From Vairimorpha ceranae (lineage: Eukaryota > Microsporidia > Nosematidae), in assembly GCF_000988165.1 (NCBI RefSeq), contig NW_020169300.1, positions 62,001 to 126,000 of the forward strand: DNA of 64,000 nt, read 5' to 3'. The first letter of the stretch is position 1. Each line of letters begins with the position of its first letter. Below the pieces are notes generated by a model. It worked only from the letters and a program-made list of their open reading frames with translations. It did not search any database and had not been told where the DNA came from. This document shows, piece after piece, positions 20,601 to 29,183 of the stretch. The translations under genes and the position numbers were made by a program.

Positions 20601-22406
20601 TACTTAGAAAATAACGAACGAAGCAAAGATATTTTGGCATCTTCAATAATTAAAGATAGTGAAAAAAGTATTAGTAATACAAATAGCAATTTAGTCACAA
20701 CAGTAAACAAAGATTCATCAGTCACAAAAAAAAAAGAGTTTAAAGATGATGATGATAAAGACAGAAGCATAAACAATTTTACTGTACAGTCTAGCGAACA
20801 AAATGTAAAACAATCTCAGATTACTTCTGAAGATAAAAAAAATCTAAACGAAATGACAATTTCTAGCTTACAGACAATAGAAGATCAAACATTTGTAAAT
20901 ATATTTAGTGAAAATGACAAAGATTCTTTTGTTATGGATTTTAAATCTACAGATAATATTTCTACAAATAATAATAAGTTAACATCTTCAGAAAAATCAG
21001 CTAATTCGGTTAATAATTTAGAACAAAATATATTTACAAATGTTACTGAGTCAATGAAGGGCGTTGAAAACACTTCGTTAATTAAATGTACAAGTCAGGA
21101 AAATAAAATTGGTGATAATATAAAAACATTATTAAATAATGAAGAACAAGGTAATAATATAAACGAGGATAATGATATAAGCATTGTACAACAGAAATAC
21201 AATAATTTGGAATCTGTTTCTGAAAATATAACTGAAAACCCAAATACATCTATAAAAGATATAAGTGTAAATGCTGATAAAGGAGGGAATAGTTGTGAAA
21301 ATTACACCACTAGAGCTGAATACTCTGTTTCAAATACAAAAGATAATATATCTAATTCATTTATTACTGATATTAGTAATGTAAGAATACTTGATAAAAA
21401 ACAACACGAAGAGGACAAGAAAGTAAATTTAACAATAAATAATACATTTTCTTCGATACTAAAAGACGATAATGAAGATGTTTTAGATTCTTTGGAAATA
21501 AAAAATGAGTTAGTACACAAAACATTTGTAGAAAAAAGTCAGAAGAATAACACGTTTAAAGAAAGCGGTAGTAAAATTATAAAAGATAAAGATGAGCATC
21601 CAAAGATTAATACATCGATTAAGCAGAATGAGGTCTCTTCTGGAGATAATAATACAAATTTAGAAAGCAATTCTAAGGTAGTAAAAACAGAATTTTTAAA
21701 TTCTGAAAGTGATTTTTTTGATTACTTGACAGTCATAAATAATGTTGATAAAAGTTTGTCTACAGAAATTAAAAATAATACAAAAAATATGGTGGAATAT
21801 AACCTCAATCCTTCCGATTATATTTTTGAAGCACAAACAGAGGAAGAGTATAATGATATTTTAAAAATACTAAAAAATACAAATGACGACAAGTCATTTA
21901 AAAACGAAAGTCATCATTTAGATGAAAATGATTCACTTTTAGACTTTTTAGGAACACCATGCAATGTTGGAAAGGATAATGTCAATGGGGAGACAAGAAT
22001 TCATAATCTTTCTGATCAAGATTCTAAAAATAATCATACTGATATAAAAGATGACAAATTAAATACAATGGCTACAGAGGCAGACATTTCCGAACTTAAT
22101 ATGACAGATAAAAGTAATGTAAGAGTTATAAATCATAATTACTCTACTATTCTACAACAAGACACAGATATGGAGAGTGTTACAGAAGATTTAAAGAGTG
22201 TGTATAAAACTGCACTTGAACGTTTTTCAGAACTCGAAAAAATTGAAGAACCAACCAGGCCGGGATTTTTAGGAGAAATTATCTCAAAATTTACACCAGA
22301 GAATGATTTACCAAATGAAGATGCTTCTGATATTTTAAAACTTTTTAGTGATGAAGACCAAGATTCTGATTTTGATTTAGAGGATTTTAATGCTCATTTG
22401 AAATAA
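14679..22406 (+). CDS. Giant GRASP-domain protein with a ~2,300-residue repeat tail
   Basis: 2,575 residues. The ATG at 14679 follows GTGCCCTTAAAA and gives MGNTSSK, a myristoylation signal as in GRASP65; the frame's upstream GTG is not used. Residues about 8-195 form the two PDZ modules of GRASP: LGMSVNF, then VIEGSPAQQCGLL (compare EPSSPAALAGL), DYILGVEGIPMEN, LLVFNEKMNFIRKVHF, and LYGCKIGLGVLYAIP (compare LGCGIGYGYLHRIP). GRASP proteins tether Golgi membranes and act in unconventional secretion. The rest is highly charged, Asn/Lys/Glu/Ser-rich and lacks hydrophobic segments; residues about 370-1,300 are imperfect repeats of KNKSVHE / DKQSEIIEK type, including 38-residue units that are nearly identical. 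The last 120 residues are less repetitive and acidic (DQDSDFDLEDF). Known GRASPs have about 350-450 residues. The tail is likely disordered, possibly a long tether. Confidence 0.85.
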   Translation: MGNTSSKIPSLQILKITENSISHKNNILPFMHTIVKINDIPVSDKTDALEIVKMWEQEDLDLFLRDLRTSTNFHLVIPKKVSDARLGMSVNFTDDIIDLFTVKILQVIEGSPAQQCGLLQHDYILGVEGIPMENENKLLKYIEKKKKDGMTLLVFNEKMNFIRKVHFIVKSGLSLYGCKIGLGVLYAIPGDKRNITVEFDQEVINRKIEEFKKDNTKEIESSEENTNYQNLDKVNENSKAVKIENEREDNRFDDDVSIKSRSNVNSEKINDEQSKNKDGEVADKSELENEMTKNIYKKNKSAHKAIQTKNKDEEQYKKDPLNETTKYMDRDETVDKKSTNETMSGLNETTQDFNVKKDQNQNERDKLSHKTKKSFNENQSTFNKSKSINDLRKSDIEDKKSEITEKQKSLNKSAKITNEDKKQNLFDESRSLHNSTNGNIEGKMSEIAHKDNLVSEDVKQNGKEINEKNKSVREPTQDTVKGKQSEITEKYKSVNEDEKVDEESKSTCESLQVDVKDKQSEIIERHGSIREFTKSNVEDKQSEIIEKHGSILEPLQGISDHKDEKITDDNKSVKEDMKERSIKEIGDKSKLEDDLIKSNNEDKQNESIKKNKSVQENSDQESNDKSKSLQEREADVNNKNKLVNESAKDDIEGKMGECAYKDNSVYEDVKQNVEEINEKNKSVHEPTQDIVKDKQSEIIEKHEDVKKQSDSENYDKVKSENEFIKSNIEDKQNGITEKHEDAKEQSVEEVNEKSRSVHESIKTTDEDNQREHNQKLDSVHKDVKETDDKSKSVDKSTKINTEDKQNGNITKNKSVHEEIKEESIEEDREKSKSIHEQIQDTIEDKNNEITNIGRSVHENTQEISEVKVNDKSKSKEENTKEQSLEEARDRSKSIQKNTQEISEVEVNDKSESKEENTKEQSLNEARDRSKSIQKNTQEISEVKVNDKSKSIYGSTKRNIEDTKSEIVDKNKFLQELSDDKVNDINESLHKNTQKQSEEEIKGKSETVHELTESNVKDQQSKIIEKSKILNEQNDERVDDENKSINESIKSNIEDIQSEIIEKNKSTFKPIQDVSDVKTENVIEVSKSVDKNTQRQTEERITEKSKLVGEPAKNNVEDEQNEFIEKNKSVHEDIKERNEARNSTVNEKSKSVSKSLKDFNEDEQKEVYDKNASIDEITKNLNKRNDQNKSVHENTQVQSDKEITDENKSVHENVNEQSIGKAGGKSYVKHETVHSIEENSHMRNFLDKHTQNLNEDKNSNLTIKSTHLNEAIKSEIKDEQGASVDNDFVHETSKEFIEGKSEEFNDYKAVNETSEVLNETSDESSIDNNTLHETLKDKIDDKDKIEKNMYGTSLQDNIDTKMRNNINQDAIDKETKANDTLKDLNLIDSEIRKGVISEASSKNVNQDQPINKLNESENSKLLEDSNFKNQLSENKNETTMTNSNNSDITTSQRTELIESDKKTSVKSNSFNASKIMTDEKNVSDFKHKETNSERALSADNTGNFKNSGRYSTNVKLEDVITDTTKSNTSLFQQSLLSKKDNISNESIKIVEDKHSDVKSLLNERSLFTKFAINKEETLITSSENIKASEEEKVKDKNTLLIHPSQKSLDKGDMTKNSTFFKTTVEINDNEHTENALSTSLDINDRRNNDSVTKNNLQEKINTANENSFSTKLLNNMTHNFDEGKSLIRDKSDKINQVNSYTSINDNKNISDSVQEEDFNNLNDAEEKINIQNKSGQTTLRENSIFKNTEICNQTSKINSLNKIADEKFHGTNEPLENNISDKDRSKTEVYDSIKRNTKVYLEETRKTGGTTHVSEILNNEDLKETIEMSNSNEVSKNFNSDVKNNVTDRSEKEQVNKHSIIYDKDELHNNINNHLQKESKSGTDTHSNFINSNMSNFQKDYTKQSKERSKCSEVFTNDDLESKLSMSKNLENNNKLTQYEDKDNKFNEPVKNTEKLESNSILISKTILNNLPSKSYLENNERSKDILASSIIKDSEKSISNTNSNLVTTVNKDSSVTKKKEFKDDDDKDRSINNFTVQSSEQNVKQSQITSEDKKNLNEMTISSLQTIEDQTFVNIFSENDKDSFVMDFKSTDNISTNNNKLTSSEKSANSVNNLEQNIFTNVTESMKGVENTSLIKCTSQENKIGDNIKTLLNNEEQGNNINEDNDISIVQQKYNNLESVSENITENPNTSIKDISVNADKGGNSCENYTTRAEYSVSNTKDNISNSFITDISNVRILDKKQHEEDKKVNLTINNTFSSILKDDNEDVLDSLEIKNELVHKTFVEKSQKNNTFKESGSKIIKDKDEHPKINTSIKQNEVSSGDNNTNLESNSKVVKTEFLNSESDFFDYLTVINNVDKSLSTEIKNNTKNMVEYNLNPSDYIFEAQTEEEYNDILKILKNTNDDKSFKNESHHLDENDSLLDFLGTPCNVGKDNVNGETRIHNLSDQDSKNNHTDIKDDKLNTMATEADISELNMTDKSNVRVINHNYSTILQQDTDMESVTEDLKSVYKTALERFSELEKIEEPTRPGFLGEIISKFTPENDLPNEDASDILKLFSDEDQDSDFDLEDFNAHLK
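17253..17520 (+). repeat. 114-bp in-frame tandem repeat inside the GRASP gene
   Basis: Units begin at 17253, 17367 and 17481 (period 114 bases, 38 codons); the third is partial. The encoded unit starts NTQEISEVKVNDKSKS and includes KEQSLEEARDRSKSIQK. Copies differ at only a few codons, so this is a recent expansion within a longer array of older, diverged repeats. Confidence 0.9.
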
Positions 22407-22688
22407 ATAGTGTTTTTATGTAATTGTTAATATTTTGTAATTATTGATAAAATTTTTTACAAGTTTAAGCATTGTCTCTTCAAATTTTTGTTTTACGTTT
22501 GAAAAATGATTGTAAACTTTTGTTGTACGTTTGAGAGATGATTGTAAACTTTTTTTGTACGTTCGACAAATGATTGTAAACTTTTGTTCGTATTTGTTAT
22601 TTTTTTATTTTAATTCGTTTTACTGTGTTTTTTACTATTACTTTCTATTTTTTACAATACACAACATTCCTAATTTTATACCCTTTTT
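22407..22688. other. Short intergenic stretch with 32-bp repeats
   Basis: Between the GRASP-repeat gene and a small plus-strand gene. It contains the three-copy repeat listed next and a T-rich remainder. Confidence 0.55.
22496..22591. repeat. Three-copy 32-bp tandem repeat
   Basis: Copies at 22496-22527, 22528-22559 and 22560-22591, each ACGTTYGA-x4-ATGATTGTAAAC followed by TTTTGTTGT or a close variant. It lies 90 bases past the stop of the giant gene. It may shape the 3' end of that transcript or the promoter of the next gene. Confidence 0.92.
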
Positions 22689-22916
22689 ATGCTAAAGAAA
22701 TCTTTTAAATGTTCCTATCTAAATATTGATACTAAACTTAATAAAAAAGATTATATAAAAATGGATAAAAAGCAAATACAGGAAGAAAAGAAACATGTAC
22801 AATTTTTATCAAAGGAAGAAAAAAATGAGATGCATAATATAATTAACAGGGATTTATTAGGAAGCACGTGTGATAAACTTGATTTACAAGAATTTTATAT
22901 GGGTAAATTTATTTAA
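22689..22916 (+). CDS. Small hydrophilic protein, unknown
   Basis: 75 residues, Lys/Glu-rich, with no signal peptide. The start ATG follows ATACCCTTTTT, which supports a real gene. The central helix (KKQIQEEKKHVQFLSKEEK) and the end (LDLQEFYMGKFI) suggest a short helical peptide. A second in-frame ATG at codon 25 could be used. The stop overlaps the stop of the convergent gene by four bases. Confidence 0.6.
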   Translation: MLKKSFKCSYLNIDTKLNKKDYIKMDKKQIQEEKKHVQFLSKEEKNEMHNIINRDLLGSTCDKLDLQEFYMGKFI

Positions 22917-23410
22917 AGCTGCCCTACGCCTGATGTAAATATTGTCACTAGGCATAAAATAATAAATACAACAAAAACCATTCCAAGCCATTCTATTAAT
23001 AAATCATTATCGTTTTTCTTTTTAAGCTTCTTTTTTTTCTTGCTAAATTTCTGTGATAGTTTGTCTTTGTAATCTTTATTTAACACTTTGTAACCCTTCT
23101 TTGTGTAATTAAAAGGCTGGCAGAATGTAATGTACTCATTCGTAACAAGTCTAAATGTATAGTATAAATCATAACATCCCGTTTTGGGTAGCTCTACAGC
23201 TACTTCTCCTACCTCCACATCGTAGTGTATCATAGGTTTCCATCCTTCTTGATTATCAATATTTGGATTGTAACATAATGCCAATCCGCAAGGGTTAGAC
23301 GCGTTTATCACTAAATTTACGACTGTTTCGTTGTCACTTAATTCTATGTTTCGTAATACAAGGGGATAAGTATGTGCAGTTAATAAAATTAATATAAAAA
23401 ATAGTAACAT
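22913..23410 (-). CDS. Type I membrane protein, PFxY-motif family member 1
   Basis: 165 residues: signal peptide MLLFFILILLTAHTYP, an ectodomain of about 100 residues with three or four cysteines, a basic block (SKKKKKLKKK), then a membrane helix at about 141-160 and a short tail. Before the basic block it has YDLYYTFRLVTNEY and CQPFNYTKKGYKV, matching the Y-x-[IV]...PFxY...[KR]-x-[WY] motif shared by four neighbouring genes. This is the most divergent member. The ATG follows ACACCCTT. Function unknown; the location and motif suggest a secretory-pathway or surface protein. Confidence 0.72.
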   Translation of the reverse strand: MLLFFILILLTAHTYPLVLRNIELSDNETVVNLVINASNPCGLALCYNPNIDNQEGWKPMIHYDVEVGEVAVELPKTGCYDLYYTFRLVTNEYITFCQPFNYTKKGYKVLNKDYKDKLSQKFSKKKKKLKKKNDNDLLIEWLGMVFVVFIILCLVTIFTSGVGQL

Positions 23411-23841
23411 AAGGGTGTAAAAAACAAAGAGTTAAAAGTAGATTTACTGATCAAATAAAAATAATACAGAGATATAAAATCGTATTATATCAAGGTTTAT
23501 GTATTTTAGGTGTATATAATTTGTTGTATAAACAAACATAAAAACTTTGATTAAGATTAAACAAAAAAATACTAACTTTTATATTAAGATTAAAAACAAT
23601 GCTAAATTTAATATTTATGACAAGGAAATATTGCCATTTAAGTGAATGTAAATGTAGCAAATTTTTTTTGATTTTTCGTAAAAATTGACTATCGATAATT
23701 TAAATTAAAAAATCTGTCTTTTATTTGCATTTATCACAAGTAAATGTAAAATTTTTTTATTAATAAAAATTTTACACTACATTTTGTTTGTTTACATCTT
23801 AAAATCAATAACATAAGATTAATTTGCTAATTTACCCTTTA
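23411..23841. other. Divergent intergenic region between two motif-family genes
   Basis: No gene. Forkhead-like motifs occur on both sides: TATAAACAAACA near 23527 and TTGTTTGTTTACA near 23784. Confidence 0.5.
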
Positions 23842-24405
23842 ATGATTCCAATATTCTTTTTTACGTTAATTAAAGGTGAAATTACAACAGGATTTGTTAT
23901 TGAAAATGGCAAACAATTGTTAGAACTTAAATTAGACAAAAAACTTGTGGCAATTCATAAATCTTTTTTACTTGAAAAACAGAAGAATTCTGATGAATTC
24001 GTAACCATAAAAAAAATGAATAATCACACTAGATTTATTAGGAATAAAGATGAATATGAAAGTTATAAAGAAGAATTAATTGAAAAAAACGAAAAATTGG
24101 CGAATTCTGATAATCTAGATGAAGATAGTGATTCTGATCCCGAGTTTGAAGAAATATATGTTGATATAAATAATATTTCAAAACAAAAAGGTAAAATTTA
24201 CGGGGTGAGTGTAGAATATTTTGATAAAAAAGACAAAAAAATAAAAGTGTACAGTAGACCTTTTACATACAGTGCTAAAGAAAAACAATGGGTGCTCGGT
24301 GATGTGCCTATTGATGACAAGGAATCGTCAAAATGGTGGACGTATGGTGGTATAGCTTTATTATGTGTGTGTGCTATAGGTATTTTTGCATATTTTTTGT
24401 CATAA
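23842..24405 (+). CDS. Type I membrane protein, PFxY-motif family member 2
   Basis: 187 residues from the ATG at 23842, preceded by TTTACCCTTTA; an earlier TTG in frame is rejected. Signal peptide MIPIFFFTLIKG, a charged ectodomain with an acidic block (DEDSDSDPEFEE), then the family motif IYGVSVEYFDKKDKK / SRPFTYSAKEKQWVLGD, a spacer ending KWW, and a membrane helix (about 164-184, GGIALLCVCAIGIFAYF) with almost no cytosolic tail. Function unknown. It is the clearest match to the member at 31385-31885. Confidence 0.8.
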   Translation: MIPIFFFTLIKGEITTGFVIENGKQLLELKLDKKLVAIHKSFLLEKQKNSDEFVTIKKMNNHTRFIRNKDEYESYKEELIEKNEKLANSDNLDEDSDSDPEFEEIYVDINNISKQKGKIYGVSVEYFDKKDKKIKVYSRPFTYSAKEKQWVLGDVPIDDKESSKWWTYGGIALLCVCAIGIFAYFLS

Positions 24406-25176
24406 ATAAATTTTGTTAATTTTTTAAAAAAGTTATATTAATTTTTAAAAGAATTCATAAAGGCATACAACATTAATATGATTAATTAAACTTTAAAACC
24501 TATATTTTATTTATTTTACTATTAAGTGTATTAAACTGAATAGTATAAAAACAAATTGATGTAGTAGAACTGTCAATAGTCACAAATTACATTTAAGTCC
24601 GACACAAGTTTACGACGTTATTAAACAGAACTCTAATACAAAACAAAAAAAGCACATTAAATAAACACAAGGCTGGTGATTTATAAATAGCAAAAAAATT
24701 AAAATGTAAATAAATTTCAAATTACTTTTAAAAAGTTGGTTTTGTATTAAGTCAAGGTCTAAAATATCTTAAAATATTAAACAAGTTATCGTGTTGTAGT
24801 TTACAAAGGTAAAAAAGTGGAAAAAAAATGAATCCCTTAAGATCACATAGTTATTATTTGATGTTAAAAATTTTAACTTTGCATTTAATAATTTAAATTT
24901 TATTTACTATTTAAAGAATTATAACACAAAAATAAAGCTAATGTTATTTATAGTGTAAGGATAGTAGGTTAATATTACTTTTAATTTCGAAAGAACTCAA
25001 AATTCTGACAGAAATAAAGCTGTATGTAATTTATTTTATTAAAGACTTCTGGAAGCATCTTAATGAAATTAAAAAAAAGAATACAGAAAAATAAAAGCTA
25101 ATATTAGCATTAAAAAAAAATAAACTGGCCTCTAAATAAATAAAGTAATTTTTTGTGTAAAAAAAATAAATGTAAT
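24406..25176. other. AT-rich intergenic stretch
   Basis: About 770 bases between convergent genes. I see no coding frame, RNA gene or repeat. Confidence 0.5.
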
Positions 25177-25593
25177 TTATTCAAATTTTTTTGCATTCTT
25201 TTTATCTAAATGTTGCCATCGACAACTTTTAAAATCATAAAAAAAAGGATCTGTATCAATAAAATAGTGTTTTTCATTGTGTCCAACAAATTCCAATGTT
25301 ATTACATAAATACAGCTTTCAGATTTATCAAAGCCTCCAAGTGGTACAAAAATATTTAAGAAACTTTTATCTTTTTTAAATGTAAGCTTCTTTGGATATT
25401 GTAATGTAATTGATGTAGTACCGTCGTACTCAATTCTATCATCCTTAAAATGTCCATATATTTTACGTGTCTTCCACTTAACTAGTTTTCTATAGTCTAC
25501 TTTAGGTGTTATTTTCAAACAATCTTGATTCTTAAATGTTGTAAAAACAGCGGTAGATGCTTTTAGAATATCAATAAAAAGATAAGCTATCAT
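25177..25593 (-). CDS. Secreted protein, PFxY-motif family member 3
   Basis: 138 residues. Signal peptide MIAYLFIDILKASTA; no C-terminal membrane helix, so it is probably released. Motif region: IYVITLEFVGHNEKHYF and DTDPFFYDFKSCRWQ. Upstream the chain looks beta-rich (TTSITLQYPKKLTF, SFLNIFVPLGGF). Four cysteines could form disulphides. The ATG follows TTTTACCCCA. No known family recognised. Confidence 0.75.
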   Translation of the reverse strand: MIAYLFIDILKASTAVFTTFKNQDCLKITPKVDYRKLVKWKTRKIYGHFKDDRIEYDGTTSITLQYPKKLTFKKDKSFLNIFVPLGGFDKSESCIYVITLEFVGHNEKHYFIDTDPFFYDFKSCRWQHLDKKNAKKFE

Positions 25594-26290
25594 TGGGGTA
25601 AAATAAAAAATAGTTTAAATACTTTTAATTTTATATTAATTAAATTTAACATCAAATTTTTAATTTATTTCTAAATTTTATAAAAATTTTTACAAAAATA
25701 TATTACGGTTTAATTTTTCACAGGTTAAGATTCTTTTTTATTCCTGTCAATTTACTTATATAAATAAACAATTTTGAAAAGAAATGACAGCACAAAAAAA
25801 ATGAAAACCCATTTTATTGACACTGACATTTTAATTATTATACTTTGTACTGTATTTGATATGTATATAAAATTTAAAATTTTTACCTTTTTAATTAATG
25901 TCATAATTATAAAAAAACATTTAGATTATAAATTAAGTTGAAAATTCGTCAAAAGAAACCCCTTTTATACAAATATCAAAAATTTTTTATTTAGTTTTTC
26001 TTTAATTTACTATTTAGATAAAATATTTTTTGATTTTTAAAATAAAATATATTAAATTCGATATTAACTTTAACTTTTACTACAAAATATTTTATTTAAA
26101 AAGCATTTGTCAAAAAAACAATTATCAGTGTTTATTGTTTTGATTTCCATCAAAAACTTAATAGATTAGAAAAATGAAAATTTTTCTTATTTAGACTAAA
26201 ATAAAATTTTTACTTTTCCTGTCAAATTTGTTGACATAATAGAAACTTTTAATTTAATTGCTTATATTAAAAAAAAAAGTTTTTGCCCTT
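25594..26290. other. Divergent intergenic region between two motif-family genes
   Basis: About 700 bases, very AT-rich, no gene seen. It serves as the 5' flank of family members 3 and 4. Confidence 0.5.
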
Positions 26291-26881
26291 ATGTTATTTT
26301 TTAATGTTTGTGGAGCCTTCGATAGCGTTTTAAGGACTAAATTTGTAAAGCTATTTGGAAGAGACTATTTTGAGATTGTTAGTCAAAAGAAGATTAAAGA
26401 GATAGTAAGCGATAAAATTAAAATGGTTAAGGAATATAAGCTTTATAATAATAGTACAAACAATGATAATGGTATTTTTAAACGTGCGGCGCATACAGTT
26501 AAACGAGAGAACATTGTTGAAAACAGACGACGAGTTTGTAATTATTCTATATTCTTTGAAGATCGAAGAATTTATCTTGATGTGACGGATCTTAATAAGG
26601 AGAAGGATTTATATTATATTGTGTGGATCGATATAGTTACTGAAGATGGAAAGGCGAAGACAATCGAGATGAGTCCTTTTACTTATAATGTTTCAAAAAA
26701 AAAGTGGCTTGATTCAGAGATTGAAGATGTCAGGTACAACTCTGATGCACAGCAGTCCACGGCTGAAGAAACAGATTCTTCTATGACTCAAAACTTTAGT
26801 AAAAGTAATATAATATCTTTTAGCTCTTTAACATTTTGTATATATTTACTGACTTATGTTTGTGTTGGTTCTATTTTTTAA
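26291..26881 (+). CDS. Secreted or anchored protein, PFxY-motif family member 4
   Basis: 196 residues from the ATG at 26291, which follows TTTGCCCTT; an upstream TTG in frame is rejected. A short signal sequence (MLFFNVCGAFDS) leads into a basic ectodomain containing NRRRVCNYSIFFEDRRIYLDV, then the motif LYYIVWIDIVTEDGK / MSPFTYNVSKKKWLDSE. A Ser/Thr/Gln-rich stretch precedes a hydrophobic end (LTFCIYLLTYVCVGSIF) that could be a membrane or GPI signal. GC content is noticeably higher than in its flanks. Function unknown. Confidence 0.75.
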   Translation: MLFFNVCGAFDSVLRTKFVKLFGRDYFEIVSQKKIKEIVSDKIKMVKEYKLYNNSTNNDNGIFKRAAHTVKRENIVENRRRVCNYSIFFEDRRIYLDVTDLNKEKDLYYIVWIDIVTEDGKAKTIEMSPFTYNVSKKKWLDSEIEDVRYNSDAQQSTAEETDSSMTQNFSKSNIISFSSLTFCIYLLTYVCVGSIF

Positions 26882-28032
26882 TAAAAAGCATTGACCTTAC
26901 TTTTTTGCTATATTTTTATGAATATTTGTGGGAATTATCTTAATTTTTTGCTTAAAATGACACGGGATTAAATAAGTTTTAAACAACGTTAAACTTAGAA
27001 TTAATTAACGCACATTCATGATGCATCTACAATAATAAGCTGTCTGATATATAAATTTTGATAAGTTTCGTTTTTCTTATTGTTTTTAAAGAAAAGTTAA
27101 ATTTACTGATTTAAGTTTAAAAACCCCCCGTATAACTATACATTTCCTAAAAATAAAGCTAGCTATAACTGTAATATTATGATTAACTACCATATGCATC
27201 AATCTGAGATTAATTAGATAAGCCATATTTTTAAGTGGTATTTAGTCAAAAATAGATAAAAATTATTTGATTAATTGCTTTCACTGTCACGCGGCTAATG
27301 ATTCTTATATTATGACACATATTATAGACCTTGCTTATGCAAATAAAATGTTTAAAACTATAAAAAGAAAAATTATACTGCTAAAACATGAAGCTAAAAT
27401 TATGAAAAAAAGCAAAAAAGCCCTATAATCAAATCCTTTAGTTCAGAAAATTATTTTGATGTAAAGGGTCAGATCAAAAAGAAATAGTACAGTAAGCATT
27501 ATTAAGATGTAACTAGCCATTGGCTGCATTTCTTCGAGAATACTCCAATAACATTTAAATTATAGAATATTATTCATCAATTCTTATTTTCAATTTATGA
27601 TGTTTGCAGCTTAACACTCTATATAGAATTAAAAAAAAATTAATATACCGATGTGTCATTTGTTAATAACAAATATTTTTGTACATCTTTTAAGCTAACA
27701 ACGTAAATTAGTAGATAAAAATAGTTTATATAATTATTAACAGTAACACATGTTAGTATTATTTTTTTCAAAATTTTAAATCAAAGATCGCATTAAATTA
27801 CTTACACATAGAGCGCAAGGTAAAAGTTTTTACCTGTGTACGTAATAATGCAATAATATGAAAATGTGTAAAATAAAATTTCTTTTATCTATAATACTAC
27901 GCTGTAAATGTTATTAACTTAATTATCATTCTTTTTGCAATAGTTATTTATAAAGTTAATTAACTTTAACACAAACAATAAATAAAGTTTTTTATTCTAT
28001 TTCTGTTAAATTACAATTTTATAATTTTACCC
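26882..28032. other. 1.15-kb intergenic desert
   Basis: No gene supported. Slightly GC-richer patches occur near 27115-27185 and 27470-27550, including AGCCATTGGCT (a 4-bp-stem inverted repeat). Neither resembles a known RNA. Stop codons break all frames. Confidence 0.5.
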
Positions 28033-28527
28033 ATGAATAGATTTAAACCACTAACAATAATATTTTCTGAGGTAGACATAAAAAACCTTTCTAAAGTTCA
28101 TATCTCACTACTAATTTTACTAAGAAGTGAAATAAATATGAATGATTATCTTAAAGTGTACTTATCTACTACTGATAATGTACTTATTGAACTTAATTCA
28201 CATATAGATATTCCTATTGAATTGGAACAATTTATTGAAATGATAGACTATTTATTGAATAAGTTAAAGATAAAGAACGAAAAAGGCGTTGTTTTGGCAT
28301 CTATTATAAAAAACAAGTTAAACGACTATTTACCTCCTAATACTTGCAAATTACGTTTAGACGTTAAAGGTAAAAAATTTGTTAAAGAAGAAAATATTGA
28401 CTCTTACACTTTATACATAAATTTAAGCGAAGATAAAAACGAGGACGTAGATTCTGTGCGACTTAGCGACTGGAAAATGGATACTATAGGTGTATGTATC
28501 TGTATTACTAACATTTTTAAAAATTAA
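28033..28527 (+). CDS. EMG1: 18S rRNA pseudouridine N1-methyltransferase Emg1/Nep1
   Basis: A 164-residue nucleolar SPOUT enzyme that methylates a hypermodified pseudouridine of 18S rRNA and helps assemble the small subunit. Family signatures: HISLLILLRSEINMNDYLKV (compare HQSLLMLMDSPLNRAGLLQV), NVLIELNSHIDIPIELEQF (compare NVLIEVNPQTRIPRTFDRF), IIKNKLNDYLPPNTCKL (compare VIKNPVSDHFPVGCMK), and a C terminus VRLSDWKMDTIGVCICITN. Human EMG1 has 244 residues; here the N-terminal extension is gone and the segment between the first strand and the HISLL helix is shortened. The start at 28033 follows TTTTACCC directly. Confidence 0.9.
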   Translation: MNRFKPLTIIFSEVDIKNLSKVHISLLILLRSEINMNDYLKVYLSTTDNVLIELNSHIDIPIELEQFIEMIDYLLNKLKIKNEKGVVLASIIKNKLNDYLPPNTCKLRLDVKGKKFVKEENIDSYTLYINLSEDKNEDVDSVRLSDWKMDTIGVCICITNIFKN

Positions 28528-28549
28528 AAAATTTATATCAACAGTCTAT

Positions 28550-29146
28550 TTATTTTTTAAATGAAAATATATGATTAGGATTTCTTAGGTCATTTTGACA
28601 TTCATTACTTTCTATATTTTCGTATAAAGATGCTAAATTTCCATCAAAGACTGATGTAACATTTGATTTGCTTACCATTTCTGTGACACCAATATTTTCT
28701 AAAAAATTCTGCTGTACTATATAATCGTCAGTATTGCTTCTATTAATATTTCTATTTGCCAATCTTTTTGTTCTATATCCACTTTTACAAACGTAAAACT
28801 CATAATTAATTTTCCAATATGAGCCTTTGCCTGGATTGCCCAACCCTCTTGGTACCTTGTAAAATGCTTTATTAAGGCTTAAATTGTGTCTTATAGAATT
28901 TTGCCAGCCCGTTTTATTCATTTCAAAATATGGATAGCGATTTGATATGTATGAATATATTTCTTTAAGTGTAAGCATTCCTCCTTCAGCGGATTCTAAA
29001 GCTTCTGCTATAAGTTCTGCGTAACTAATATTTGGTTTTCTTTGCGTGTATTGTGGGCGCATAAATGGTTTAGACGTGTTTCTAGCTGTGGAATAAATAT
29101 CTGGGAAATTTGTGTCAGTACTATCCCCTTCATCCTTAAAATACAT
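28550..29146 (-). CDS. Forkhead transcription factor
   Basis: 198 residues with a full forkhead domain at 38-113: KPNISYAELIAEALESA, LTLKEIYSYISNRYPYF, recognition helix WQNSIRHNLSLNKAF (81-95) and wing VPRGLGNPGKGSYWKI. The Asn and His that contact DNA (NSIRHNLS) are intact. The C-terminal 80 residues are basic at first (RTKRLANRN) and then unstructured. The ATG at 29146 has no CCC signal; TGTAAACAAAG, a forkhead-type site, abuts it, and more such sites lie just upstream. Cell-cycle control, as for fungal Fkh/Hcm1, is possible but not shown here. Confidence 0.93.
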   Translation of the reverse strand: MYFKDEGDSTDTNFPDIYSTARNTSKPFMRPQYTQRKPNISYAELIAEALESAEGGMLTLKEIYSYISNRYPYFEMNKTGWQNSIRHNLSLNKAFYKVPRGLGNPGKGSYWKINYEFYVCKSGYRTKRLANRNINRSNTDDYIVQQNFLENIGVTEMVSKSNVTSVFDGNLASLYENIESNECQNDLRNPNHIFSFKK

Positions 29147-29183
29147 GTAAACAAAGAAATAATATTTTTAAGCTAGATGTTTG

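Noticed and set aside
15369..21520. Many minus-strand open frames of 60-230 codons under the GRASP-repeat gene
   Set aside because: They are antisense shadows of a Lys/Glu/Ser/Asn-rich repeat, give Ser/Leu/Phe-rich nonsense proteins and lack start signals.
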